This document shows positions 34,450-44,654 of a stretch of DNA of 64,000 bases, in pieces. Position numbers and translations under genes: made by a program. The DNA comes from Erigeron canadensis (lineage: Eukaryota > Streptophyta > Magnoliopsida > Asterales > Asteraceae): the NCBI RefSeq assembly GCF_010389155.1, contig NC_057761.1:21950501-22014500 (forward strand), read 5' to 3'. How positions within the stretch are numbered: the stretch's first letter is position 1; the number at the start of each line of letters is the position of its first letter. The notes under the pieces are model-generated. The model saw only the letters and a list, made by a program, of their open reading frames with translations. It ran no database searches and had not been told where the DNA came from.

Positions 34450-36050
34450 TACTTAATCATTAAATACCAACATAGGTTCTTATTTAAATGATTACAAACA
34501 TAGTTCCTAAAACATAAATAATAATCAAATCTATGTTGCTATTGTCACACAAATCTGCATCTACAATATGTTGAAAGAGTAGGATAATCAATCCCATCAT
34601 CTTCCTCAACTGCATTAACTTGATTATCAACATGTCTCGTGTAAGGTTTGCTTCTTGGCTTGAAGACTGGAGTTTCCGCCTTCCAATTTGGACGATCATA
34701 TGATAGAGCTTCTAATTTTGAAGAAGTCAGTTCGTTTTCTTCAAGCCTTGTAAATCTAGCATCTCTGGCTTTTGCTTCGTCCAAATTTCTGCATGGTGTC
34801 ATTATAAGATCTTCCTAGAATTTGGATCCCAGTTTGTGCCCCCTCTGTAATGCTTGGATAGGGGTCAACATATCCAATATTGGAATATTAAGTGACTCCT
34901 TTGTAAACCTGGTCATAAAATCTCTAAGGGATTCGATAGGTCTTTGAGTAACTTTAGAGAGAATATCTGTCAATTTTTCAAAAGTTCTACTACAAGGAAA
35001 TTGACTATAAAAGAGATTAGTTAAATCTGCAAAAAAAAATTAATAAATAAAGAAGGCAAACTCTGCAACCATTTTAAGGCTGATTTAGAAAGTATAGATC
35101 AAAAGCTTCTACACAAGCAAGCTTTTTTTAGGTTGGAGGGAAGGGGCACAGTCTCCTTCTTCTCTAAGTATAGTGTTATATGCTCTTGAGGATCTGTAGT
35201 TCAATCATATGGTTTCATATTTGGAACTTGAAACTTCTTTGGGATCACTACATTGGCGATCCTGTCACCATATCTGTTAATTAGATAAGATGCAGGGTTG
35301 ACTTCTGGGATTGGATTACAAAATCCAGGAACAGTAGAGATTGTGTCTTTCAGTCTTTGAAACTCCCTGCAATGTAGTCGTTTGTTGTTTGACCCTGCGA
35401 TGAGTTAGTAAAATCAAAACAACCAGAAAAATTATTAGCATTATGTAAACCTGCACTCATGGACGCAGATGTCCCAACAACATTAGTATTTTGTGGAATG
35501 TTGCTCCCAAAATTCGAAGTCGCAGTTAGGAATAGCGTGCTTGGAGGTGCAGATCCAGGGGCTGTAGATGGTCTTGGAGTTGAAAATAGATTCCTTAGAG
35601 TGAATGATGGTCCATTCTCTGAAATTCTGGACCTCGAGATCTTAAATTGAGCTTGAGTAAACTCCTATTTTGATTTAATCGCGTCATTAATTTTTTGCAA
35701 AATAGTAAATAGGTTAGGCATGTTATCAGAATCATTATTTTGAGTAAAATCTCCAAATCCAATATAGGGTTCCGGGTTCCCATTGCCATCATAAAAGCTA
35801 GTTCGTCTCGTCTGGCCAGATCAGTAGCTCCCTTGTCCTTGTTTTGATTCGAGATTTGAATCGTATTGTTCCTGTTTCTTCGATACAAATTGTTTCCTGC
35901 AGAATGACCTGTCATAGAAGAAGAAAAAGCAGGAGTTTGCGGGGAGTTAGTTGGTTGAGTCAACATTTTCAGAATTAATTTCAGAAATTTAGTTTTCTTT
36001 GACAAAAATTGAAAATTTTAATCGATTGAAAGTACCTTTTGCCCCACCAT
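34450..36050 (-). pseudogene. Ty3/Gypsy retrotransposon gag, degenerate
   Basis: On the minus strand, broken frames give a retrotransposon gag domain. PYD-TTDPQEHI near 35200 is followed by ALKWLQSLP near 35080, LLKDLSNPLE near 34930, and the gag tail KARDARFTRLEENE, PVFKPRSKPYTRH and NAVEEDDG at 34545-34802. There are many stops and frameshifts. The usual zinc knuckle and all of pol are missing to the left, so the copy is truncated at about 34450. Confidence 0.75.
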
Positions 36051-36058
36051 GGGCGCCA
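36030..36058 (-). promoter_or_regulatory. primer-binding site of the Gypsy element
   Basis: On the minus strand, TTTGGCGCCCATGGTGGGGC lies directly inside the LTR end (ACCAAAACA). The TGGCGCC start is the usual primer-binding form of plant Tat/Ogre-type Gypsy elements. Confidence 0.6.
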
Positions 36059-36061
36059 AAT

Positions 36062-36839
36062 TGTTTTGGTCAAAAATTACCCAAGATAATCAACTTTGAA
36101 GACTTAGATCAATTATGTAACCAAACTTTTGTTCATGAGGTTAAGGGTTCGTAAATTATGTTGAATTTCAAAGATGCGTGTTAAAGAAAAGATTTGCTAA
36201 AGATTTATGCCGGCTAAACAAGGAGTTAAAGGACAAATATAATCGTATATAAAGAACTTAAATGTATCGAAATAATGTAAAGAACAAAAAGTAATGCTAA
36301 TTGTAATAAAGATTTAATAATTAACAAGATAAATGTAAAGATAATGGAACAAGAACACTGAGATTTGTTATCGAGGAAAAACCCTTAATCCTTATGGATC
36401 GACGACATAAAAACCCTGGGAGGAAGCAATAGTCCTTTTCTTTTTTCTGTTATTAATTATTGTTAAAATGATCACAATGGTGGAATTCGGTTGATCGATT
36501 ATTTCTAATTGTGAGAATAAAGATAAGAATGTAGAGAATAGTGTGTGAATACAAGTAATCAGAGAAATTGCTAGTGAGAATTGTATATCCTATGTCGATC
36601 AACCTCATTAGTTTACATAGATCTAGATGCTAACTAACTCTGCGATATAGTAGGGATCTTCCAGGTCTTCAATATTGAAACGTTGGAGAGTATCTTAACC
36701 AGTCAAGTGAACGTTGAAGTCTTTCTCCTCATGCTAAATTCATCTAGAAGTCCGAATATAATGCAAGACCAAGTCTTCTTTGCGTGTTGATGATTAATCC
36801 CATTTGTGAATTCCTCTTTGTACCGTTAGAGATATTTTT
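36062..36839 (-). repeat. partial 5' LTR of the Gypsy element
   Basis: It starts on the plus strand with TGTTTTGGTCAAAAATTACC, the reverse complement of an LTR 3' end. It is cut at 36839 by the Copia A LTR. The missing part should lie beyond the Copia nest. Confidence 0.55.
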
Positions 36840-37787
36840 TGTTATAGGACCAATTTTGGTTTAAACTGGCCAGTCTCCAGTTACATCTGGAAACAAGAAG
36901 ATTTGTCCAGAAATATTTTGAAGTCCAGTTGCAGCGTACAGTTAATGCAACTGAACACTTCCTCCAATTAAGATCGGATTAGAACTGAAGACATTCCAAT
37001 TGAATTCGAAGACATCAATTGGAAGATAGAGAATGACAATGGCAGCGAAGCCCAGTTGGCATTCTACTCAGATAGAAACTGGAGGGAATCAGTTTAAAGC
37101 CTTTATAATGCTTTACACTATTTATGAGAAAGACCTTTTTGCTTTATGCAGCTTTATACAGACATTATCATTTGTCTATGATTAAAGTACAAAAGTGCAT
37201 AAAGCAGGTTGGATAAAGTAACATCTTGACTGACCTTATCAAGCATTTCAAAGAAACTCATCTAGCTTCCTTAAATGCTGTCAACCATATCTATACGACA
37301 AAGTTAGAATCAGAATGCCAACTTTGTCTATAAATAGAGGTCTTTGCACAACAAGAATATAAGTTTGCATATTCAGACTTTTGCAACATTCTTGGTGTAC
37401 TTGTGCAATATTCTCTCAATCGTAAAAAGGAACACTTCACAACTTTAAGTGTTTCGATTGTGAAAGAGATTTTCCAAGTTTAGATCAATTGTATTTCATA
37501 GGTTGTTAGGATATTTACATTTATGTATTATCTTGGTTCCGCAACAACCTTGTATTTTATTTAACATCCATAAATAAAATACATTTGAAAATTATAACTT
37601 GTTCACACCATATTTACTTATTGCATTGTCATTTACTTATTATCACCATTTAAGTAATCTAACCAAGGACTTGATATACATTCACTGTAACTGGTCGTCT
37701 CCAGTTTAGTGTTTATATTGCAAAGAAATCTCACCATTGACATATAGGTGTTTTCAGTCAGTACCATCTCTTGAGTTGGGACTTATA
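36840..37787 (+). repeat. 5' LTR of Copia A
   Basis: It begins TGTTATAGGACC and ends ACTTATA (ACTTACA in C). It aligns along its length with the LTRs of B and C. A TATAAATA box is at 37329-37336. The U3 part has about nine CAGTT/AACTG motifs. Confidence 0.85.
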
Positions 37788-37790
37788 AGA

Positions 37791-37801
37791 GGTATCAGAG
37801 C
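37791..37801 (+). promoter_or_regulatory. primer-binding site (initiator tRNA-Met) of Copia A
   Basis: GGTATCAGAGC is complementary to the 3' end of plant initiator tRNA-Met and lies four bases after the LTR. Confidence 0.85.
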
Positions 37802-37837
37802 AGTAGAAGGCTAATGTAATTGCCTAAATCTGCTAGG

Positions 37838-39539
37838 ATGTCTACTACTAAAGGTGAGAATGGTTACGGTCATGATGAAAACCCTGTTAATAATATTGTA
37901 CCTAATCAGAATGCTAATCCTATTAACACCAACCCTCCTCCTCCTCCTCTTAATGCCCCTAACCACGTCCATGTTCACTACTCCAATACTCATGTTCCCA
38001 AATTTGATGGGAATGGTGAAACTTTTGGAACATGGAAGGCCAAAATGCTCTTGCATTTTGGTGGGATAGAGAGGTATATGCTCAAAATCCTTAAGGATGG
38101 ACCTTATATACCCATGTCTCTTGAGGTAAGTCCTCTTTTAGATCCTACTGGAAGAAGAGGCTCTAGAGAAAAACCAGAAGACTACTGGTCAGATGAGGAT
38201 CGTAGACTAGTAGACTTGGATACCAGACTGAAAAACATGATCCTTGCTGCTGTCCCTGAAGACTTAATTCCAACACTTGTGTTGTTTCCCAGTGCCAAGG
38301 CAATGTGGGATGAATTGGTCATTCAGTTTGAAGGAGGTGATGATACCATTGTCACCAGGAAAGTTGCATTGAACAAGAAGTATGAATCCTTTTTTGTTCT
38401 ACCTAATGAGAGTCTAACTGGTACTTATACCAGATTTACTAGCTTTATCAATCAGTTAAGAGGTTTGGGTATTGAAAAAGATAAGGGCATCCTTCTTGAG
38501 AAATTATGTGATATTCTTCCATCTAAATTAGAAAATATGATTCTTGTCTTAAGACAAGGTAAAACCCTACACAGTCACACTCTTGTATCCCTCTATGGAG
38601 CTTTTAGACTCATTGAGGATAACAATGCTGTAAGACTTGTGGTTGAACAGGATGCCATGAACCATGCCCAGAGTTCCAAGGTGACTAGTTTCACTGGACA
38701 ACCTTGTGCTGCTTTAATATCTGTTGAGAATGTCCAGCTACATTCTACGAAGGAGATGTTAAACAATTTGATGAACTCTGGGTTGACCACTGAAATCAGT
38801 ATTGGTTGTGATGAAAGTGACGATGATGATCTGGTAGCCATGATTGCAAAAACCTAATAGATTTAATGGTTCCAACCATGCTTTCAGCTCCAACTCTCTG
38901 GACAAGGCCAATCTTACATGCTATAAGTGTGGAAAGAATGGCCATTTTATGAAGGAATGCAGATCTAGTCAGATGAACAATCAAGCTGGTCCCCTTGTTC
39001 CGACCTATAATGTGCCTGATGACAAGTATAAAGCTAAATTCAAGAAGCTTAAGGCACAAATTGCCCCCTTGTCTATTGAGAAAGAAAAGGAAAAGAACAA
39101 ATGCATGATGGCAAACACTGAAGGAAAGTGGGAACTCTCTGATGATTCATCAGATGATGAGGAAGAGATTAGAAATATGTGTTTCATGGCACTGGAAGAT
39201 CAACAACAACATATGGTGAAATATGATGTCATTGCAGAAAGATGGGTGGACATCATTTTGAGGAAGGTATGTGATTATGATAAGCAGGATGACCCAGAAC
39301 TGAAACTGGACATTGTTGAATCACTCAATGGTGATTTATTGTTTGTTGAAACTGTTAGACTGATAGTGAAAGATATCTGGAAACAATTTTTAACTGAATT
39401 AAACAATGTGAAACCCCAGTTGAATGACTTGCAGGGTGTCCAGTTGGCTCTCAAAGAGTCAGTTTTGAAAGTTAAAGCTTTAGAACTTGAAAGTCAAAGT
39501 TTAAAATCTGACCTTGAAAAAGAAAAAATGATTTTGTAA
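37838..39539 (+). pseudogene. Copia A gag with zinc knuckle, broken
   Basis: From the ATG at 37838 it reads through the Copia gag core (VPKFDGNGETFGTWKAKM; LNKKYESFFVLPNES; LVLRQGKTLHSHTL). It stops at 38857, where C instead continues with FNRFKHK; A has lost bases here. It resumes in another frame with the CCHC knuckle CYKCGKNGHFMKEC (about 38919-38960) and a long acidic, coiled-coil-prone tail ending at a frameshift/stop at 39539. Long tails of this kind are usual in Sireviruses. Confidence 0.8.
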
Positions 39540-40994
39540 GTCCTGGGTAAAAGCATCTGGAAAGAACTATGATGCTTTTTCAAGAACCATTGATGCCCAA
39601 AAGAATGCATGGAAATCTGGGTATCTTCAGATGGCAGCTGCCATACCAGATATCCATCCATTGCCTTCATCTCTTCAAGTTGAAACTCCTTATGATCAAC
39701 CTAAGAGTATCAAAACTGTATCTGTTGAAACTACCCCTTTTGAGGCTAAACATGAGCCAATCAGGCTAAAGCTCCAGTTAAAAAGGTTGCTGGTGAAAAA
39801 TCTTTGCCTCAAAAGTTGAAGGAGCCCAAGAATCCCAAGACCAAGAATCAAACTGAACCGAAGTCCAAGGTTCATGTGTCTGTTGAAAATGATATTTTGT
39901 TTAAACTGGACAATCAACTCCAACTTTTGTCTAGGATGGTTCAGAGTTGCACTGCCAGAATCAAAAATCTGGGAGGAGCCTCATCTCTTTCAGTTGAAAA
40001 ACAAAGTGTCAAAACCCCTTCCAAATCTAAAGAGAAACAAAAGGTTCCAACTGGAACCAAAATTGAAAATAAAAAGGGGAACAAATACCAAGTACCAATT
40101 GTTTTTACTCCTGGATCTGGAGCCATTGAACAAGCTCCAGATTCAGTCTCCAGTTCTACCCCACAACAGTCAACTGAGGCTTCTCAAGTGAAGTCCAGTG
40201 AACCCATCAAGAAAAGATGGTTCACAAAAATAACTAATGATTTTGTGGGTGTGCAGGGCGATCGAAAGAAGCATACCTGGTATCTAGACAGCGCAGCTGG
40301 CCGGACTATGATCGGATGTAAGCTCCTGCGGGAAGAGTTCACTGTCCAAGACGGACCGGCATTGACTTTTGGTAATGATGGTAGTGGAAAAACTGAAGGA
40401 TATGGTGTGCTTAATAATGGACAAGTCAAATTCACTAAAGTTGCATTTGTGAATGGTTTGAAATATAACCTGATAAGTGTAAGTCAACTTTGTGATGATG
40501 GCTTCAGAGTTTTGTTGGATATTGCACAAGGCACCATATTTAACAAGGATTAGAAAGTGGTAATGATTTCTCCAAGAAAGGGAAACGTATTCATAATGGA
40601 TATGGAACCAGCTCCAAAAGAGCATTGTTTCTATACCAAGGCTGATGAGGACACCAACTGGCTGTGGTACAAGAGATTATCCTATCTCAATTTCAAAAAT
40701 ATAAATAAGTTGTCTCGAAAACAACTGGCGGATGGGATACCTCCAGTTTTCTTCAAAAAGGAAAAGCCATGTCCAATGTGTGAGATGGGCAAGCAGAAAA
40801 GAGCCAGTTTCAAAACTAGGCAAAATTTTAGCATGACAGAACCTCTTCACATGCTTCATATGGATCTTTTTGGTCCAGTGAATGTTCAAACTAAAGCTGG
40901 AAAGCGTTATACTCTTGTTGTGGTTGATGGATTCACCAGATTCTGTTTGGTGATATTCCCCATATCCAAAAGTGATGCAGCTACAGAAATTATT
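39540..40994 (+). pseudogene. Copia A gag tail, protease and integrase N-terminus, broken
   Basis: The frame 39804-40553 contains a Lys-rich linker and the aspartic protease centre WYLDSAAGRTM (DSA instead of the common DSG), followed by KYNLISVSQLCDDGF. The next frame gives the GAG-pre-integrase zinc domain (WLWYKRLSYLN...CPMCEMGKQKRA, with Tyr where both His are expected) and the integrase start (HMDLFGPVNV; YTLVVVDGFTRF). It ends at the Copia B terminus. Confidence 0.8.
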
Positions 40995-41971
40995 TGTAAG
41001 TCCCAACTACGAATAGATGAGTGCTGAAGACACCTCAATGTCAATGGTGAGTGTACTTTGCAACACTTTCACTTAATTTAGACATGACCAGTTTAGAGTG
41101 AACAGTGTACCAGGTTAACTGGAGGTATACTTATTAAGGTGACAAGTCAAATAAGTAAATACAATGCAGTAATGTAAAGTACAAGTAAAGTAAATTGGTG
41201 AGACAATATGTAGTTTTTCAAGTGTATTTTATTTATTAATGTTAAATAAAATACAAGGTTGTTGCAGAACCAAGATAATACACGAATGTAAATATCCTAA
41301 CAACCTATGAAATACAATTGATCTATACTTGGAAATTCTCTTGAAATTCGAAACACTTAGAGTTGTGAAATGTTCCTTTTTGCGATTGAGAGAATATTGC
41401 ACAAGTTCACCAACAATATTGTAGAATGTTGTGTTTGCAAAAGTTGTAAAAATGCTTGTGCAAGGACCTCTATTTATAGTCGAAGGTTGAGCATTGGGAT
41501 CTCAACTTCGACGTACAAATGTGGTTGACATCACACAAAAGTATTAGTAAATAATTCTTTGTGTGTGTGCTAAATAAAGTAAGACAAAATGTTACTTTAT
41601 TCAACCACTCTACATCTTTGCACTTTTATCCACAGACAAGATTATTATTCGGGTAAAAGGATGTAATGTAAAAGGTCCTCCTCATAATCAGTGTAAAACT
41701 TTGTAAAGGCATTTACAATGGAGGATCTCCAGTTGATTAATCTGGTAGAATGTCAACTGGGCTTCGCTGCCATTGCCATCCTTCTTCTTCCACTTGTTGT
41801 CTTCGACTTCAACTGGAAGGTCTTCAGATACAGTCTTCAGATCTCAACTGGAGGAAGTCGTTAGTTGCATAAACTGTACATTGCAACTGGACTTCAAATA
41901 TTTCGGACAATTCTTCATGCTCTCCAGATGCAACTGGAGAGATCCAGTTTTCAGCAAAACTGGACCTAACA
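40995..41971 (-). repeat. 3' LTR of Copia B
   Basis: On the plus strand it runs from TGTAAGTCCCAAC to GGACCTAACA, so on the minus strand it has TG...CA ends. A TATA box (TATTTATA on plus) is at 41471-41478. It is the reverse complement of the Copia C LTR with moderate divergence. Confidence 0.85.
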
Positions 41972-41985
41972 TATTCCCCCTAATT
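41972..41985 (-). promoter_or_regulatory. polypurine tract of Copia B
   Basis: The minus strand reads AATTAGGGGGAATA directly before the LTR TGTTAGG, the usual plus-strand primer position. Confidence 0.75.
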
Positions 41986-42244
41986 GTCCTGAAATATTGC
42001 CAAGTATTTTCAAACTTGTTTCTATACAAGTGTAAGTTTGAAATACTTGTGTTTGATAAAACCTATTAATTTTACAAGGCATTTTTATAGATCATCAAAT
42101 GCCCTGGGTTCAGTTTTAATTGTTTGTAGATATTATCAGCTATCTAACTTGTGGGTTACAATCTGGCAACTTGTATATACATAATTTTACAATGAAGTTA
42201 CAAGAAGGTAAATAAAATTACAAGCAGATAGATAGAAGGAGAAC

Positions 42245-43394
42245 TTATACAGATGGCCCTTCGCCAGTTTTCCTTTTCTTGGCAACAGATGAAATTGGTT
42301 GTTTGTCTTCCAGATCGAAGCCCAATCTTTCTTCAATATTTTCTTTGAACTTGATCAGGTTTTGCAATACATACTCCCAACCTTTTTCTGCCTTGTTCTT
42401 GTGTTGCCTTTTCTCCAACAAGTTCAACATCTCCTCATGCTCTGAATGGCCGTACTGATGGACTTCAGGATTCTCAGTTGTTCTTGTTGGCCCTCCAAAG
42501 TATTGAACCTTAATCACAAAGCATTTGGCACCAGGTTTGATCGACACTTTCACATCTTGGATCTTTCCTTTATTGTGCCTTCGACGCAGTACATCTGACA
42601 AATAGGTGCGAGCCTCAGATTCATTGGTCAATTTAATCTGGCTCGTGCTAAGTTTATGAGTAGCTGCTCGAATGTCTTCATTTGTTAGTTCAGATGGTTC
42701 TGCCCAAGTCCTCAGATTTGCTTCTCTGGACAAAGCTTTTTGTTTCTTACCTTTAGACTTGGGTGGATTTAATACTTGTTTGACCACTTTCTTCATTTGT
42801 TCAATACGTTTGAGAATCCTTTCTGACCTTATCTCTTTCGCCTTTTCCACTGACACATTCAAACACTTGGCATCATGACCAACTTCATCGTCTTGATAGT
42901 GTTTGTCTAGTTCTACTTCCAGCATTTCCTTCACGGCATTGACAATCCTTGGATCTTCTTTTATTTTCTTGTACTCCAACAGTTGCAAGCCAAGGAGTTG
43001 TGCGTCAGTTGCATCAATAAGAGTGGGTGGGAGAGTTTTCCTTGATTCAAACTGATTGACTTTCATTTGTTTCCTATCCTTGACCAGATACCCAATCCTG
43101 CTAATTTCCGACTTTCACTTTCAGTAACTGGAGGCAGTTGGTCAACATTGCCAGTTTCCAACATAGGCATATCAGTTTCAGTGGCCAGCTTATCAGATGG
43201 TTCATCAGTAGCCATTGCTTTTGCCTTATCAACATTCCCCCTATCACCTACATCCTCAAACTATTCGATAACATGGCCACCAGCTTCAATACTGGCGGCA
43301 ACAATAACCTGACTAGCTTCAGTACTAGTCCCTATAACAACTACCAACTCTTTCCCAGTGGACTTGGGGATTTCAATAGCAGTAGTAGAGGTAT
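42245..43394 (-). pseudogene. extra 3' ORF (ORF3) of Copia B, function unknown
   Basis: An open frame of 273 codons (43066-42245) lies between where pol should end and the 3' LTR. Upstream, another frame continues to 43394 (EIPKSTGKELVVVIG...VTESESRKLAGLGIWSRI), separated by one stop near 43261 and an apparent one-base loss near 43066. The original protein was therefore at least about 380 aa. It is hydrophilic and Lys/Glu-rich, with basic clusters KSKGKKQK and KKRK that could be nuclear signals. I see no membrane span and recognise no domain. The position equals that of the env-like ORF of some Sireviruses, but nothing shows an envelope function. Confidence 0.7.
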
Positions 43395-44321
43395 TCTTAG
43401 GTCTAGTTTTGCTGAAAACTGGATCTCTCCAGTTACATCCGGAGAGCATGAAGAATTGTCCGAAATATTTGAAGTCCAGTTGCAATGTACAGTTTATGCA
43501 ACTGACGACTTCCTCCAGTTGAGATCTGAAGAACAACAATCTGAAGACATTCCAGTTGAAGTCAAAGACAACAAGTGGAAGAAAGAGAAAGGCAATGGCA
43601 GCGAAGCACAGTTGACTTTCTACCAGATTAATCAACTGGAGATCCTTCAGTGTAAATGCCTTTACAAAGCTTTACACTGACTACGAGGAGGACCTTTTTA
43701 CACTACATCCTTTTACCCGGATAATAATCTTGTCTGTGAATAAAAGTGCAAAGATGTAGAGTGCTTGAATAAAGTAACCTTTTGTCTTACTTTATTTAGC
43801 ACACACACAAAAAAAATATTTACTAATACTTTTGTGTGCTATCAAACATATTTGCACGTCAAAGTTGAGATCCCAATGCTCAACCTTCGACTATAAATAG
43901 AGGTCCTCGCCCAAGCAATTCAACCACTTTGCAAACTCACACATTTTGCAATATTGTTGGTGAACTTGTGCAATATTCTCTCAATCGCAAAAAAGAACAT
44001 TTCACAACTCTAAGTGTTTCGATTGTTAAGAGAATTTCCAAGTATAGATCAATTGTATTTCATAGGTTGTTAGGATATTTACATTCATGTATTATCTTGG
44101 TTCCGCAACAACCTTGTATTTTATTTAACAATCAATAAATAAAATACACTTGAAAAATTACATATTGTCTCACCAATTTACTTTAATTTCTACTTGTCAC
44201 CTTAATAAGTATAACTCTAGTTAACCTGGTACACTGTTCACTTTAAACTGGTCACATCCAGATTAAGTGAAAATGTTGCAAAGTACACTCACCATTGACA
44301 TAGAGGTGTCTTCAGCACTCA
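43395..44321 (+). repeat. 5' LTR of Copia C, first part
   Basis: It starts TCTTAGGTCTAG (TGTTAGGTCCAG in B). The TATAAATA box is at 43892-43899. It ends in the ACTCA that was duplicated when D inserted; the last 23 bp of the LTR are at 56116-56138. Confidence 0.85.
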
Positions 44322-44642
44322 TGTAATAACACGATTTTCATCACCGAATTCACATCAACAATGGTGTTTGGTTAGTATGTGTGTTCTTGGTGTTTGTGTG
44401 TGTGTTGAGAGAGAATTGGGATTAAGTGTGTGTGATTAAGGTGTAAAAGTATGAAATGTTATGTGTGTGTTATCAAAGGTTATGATTTCTAAGTTGATGA
44501 GGGCTATTTATAGGCTAATCTAAACAACTATGCTAATTATCACAATTAGCCACTCAACCTTAGAAATCACAATCTCATGACTTAACAACAAGTAAGTCCT
44601 ATAACTTAAATTAAAATGTATCACTATTTTGGATTTCTAACA
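44322..44642 (-). repeat. 3' LTR of Copia D
   Basis: On the plus strand: TGTAATAACACG...TTTCTAACA. TATTTATA at 44505-44512 is the minus-strand TATA box. By eye it differs from the other LTR at 8 of 321 positions, without indels. Confidence 0.95.
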
Positions 44643-44654
44643 TTCTCCCCCTTA
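44643..44654 (-). promoter_or_regulatory. polypurine tract of Copia D
   Basis: The minus strand reads TAAGGGGGAGAA, ending exactly at the 3' LTR. Confidence 0.85.

Larger units (their letters stand above)
36840..40994 (+). mobile_element. Copia A (Sirevirus-like), truncated by Copia B
   Basis: It has a 5' LTR (36840-37787), a primer-binding site, gag, protease and the start of integrase, all in plus orientation. The sequence stops inside the integrase core at the end of Copia B. LTR and gag are clearly related to those of B and C, so this is one family. Stops and frameshifts make it non-functional. Confidence 0.85.
40995..43394 (-). mobile_element. Copia B, 3' part (minus strand) inserted in Copia A
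   Basis: Read on the minus strand: an extra ORF (from 43394 down to 42245), a polypurine tract, then the 3' LTR (41971-40995). The LTR is of the same family as in A and C. Gag and pol are absent, because the Copia C LTR begins at 43395 within the extra ORF; the remainder should lie past C. Confidence 0.8.

Noticed and set aside
37811..38056. 81-aa antisense frame opposite the Copia A gag
   Set aside because: It is a shadow frame over the real gag start.
43261..43680. Frames of 124-180 aa on both strands at the Copia B/C junction
   Set aside because: They run across an LTR boundary and join unrelated sequences. Only the part left of 43395 belongs to ORF3.
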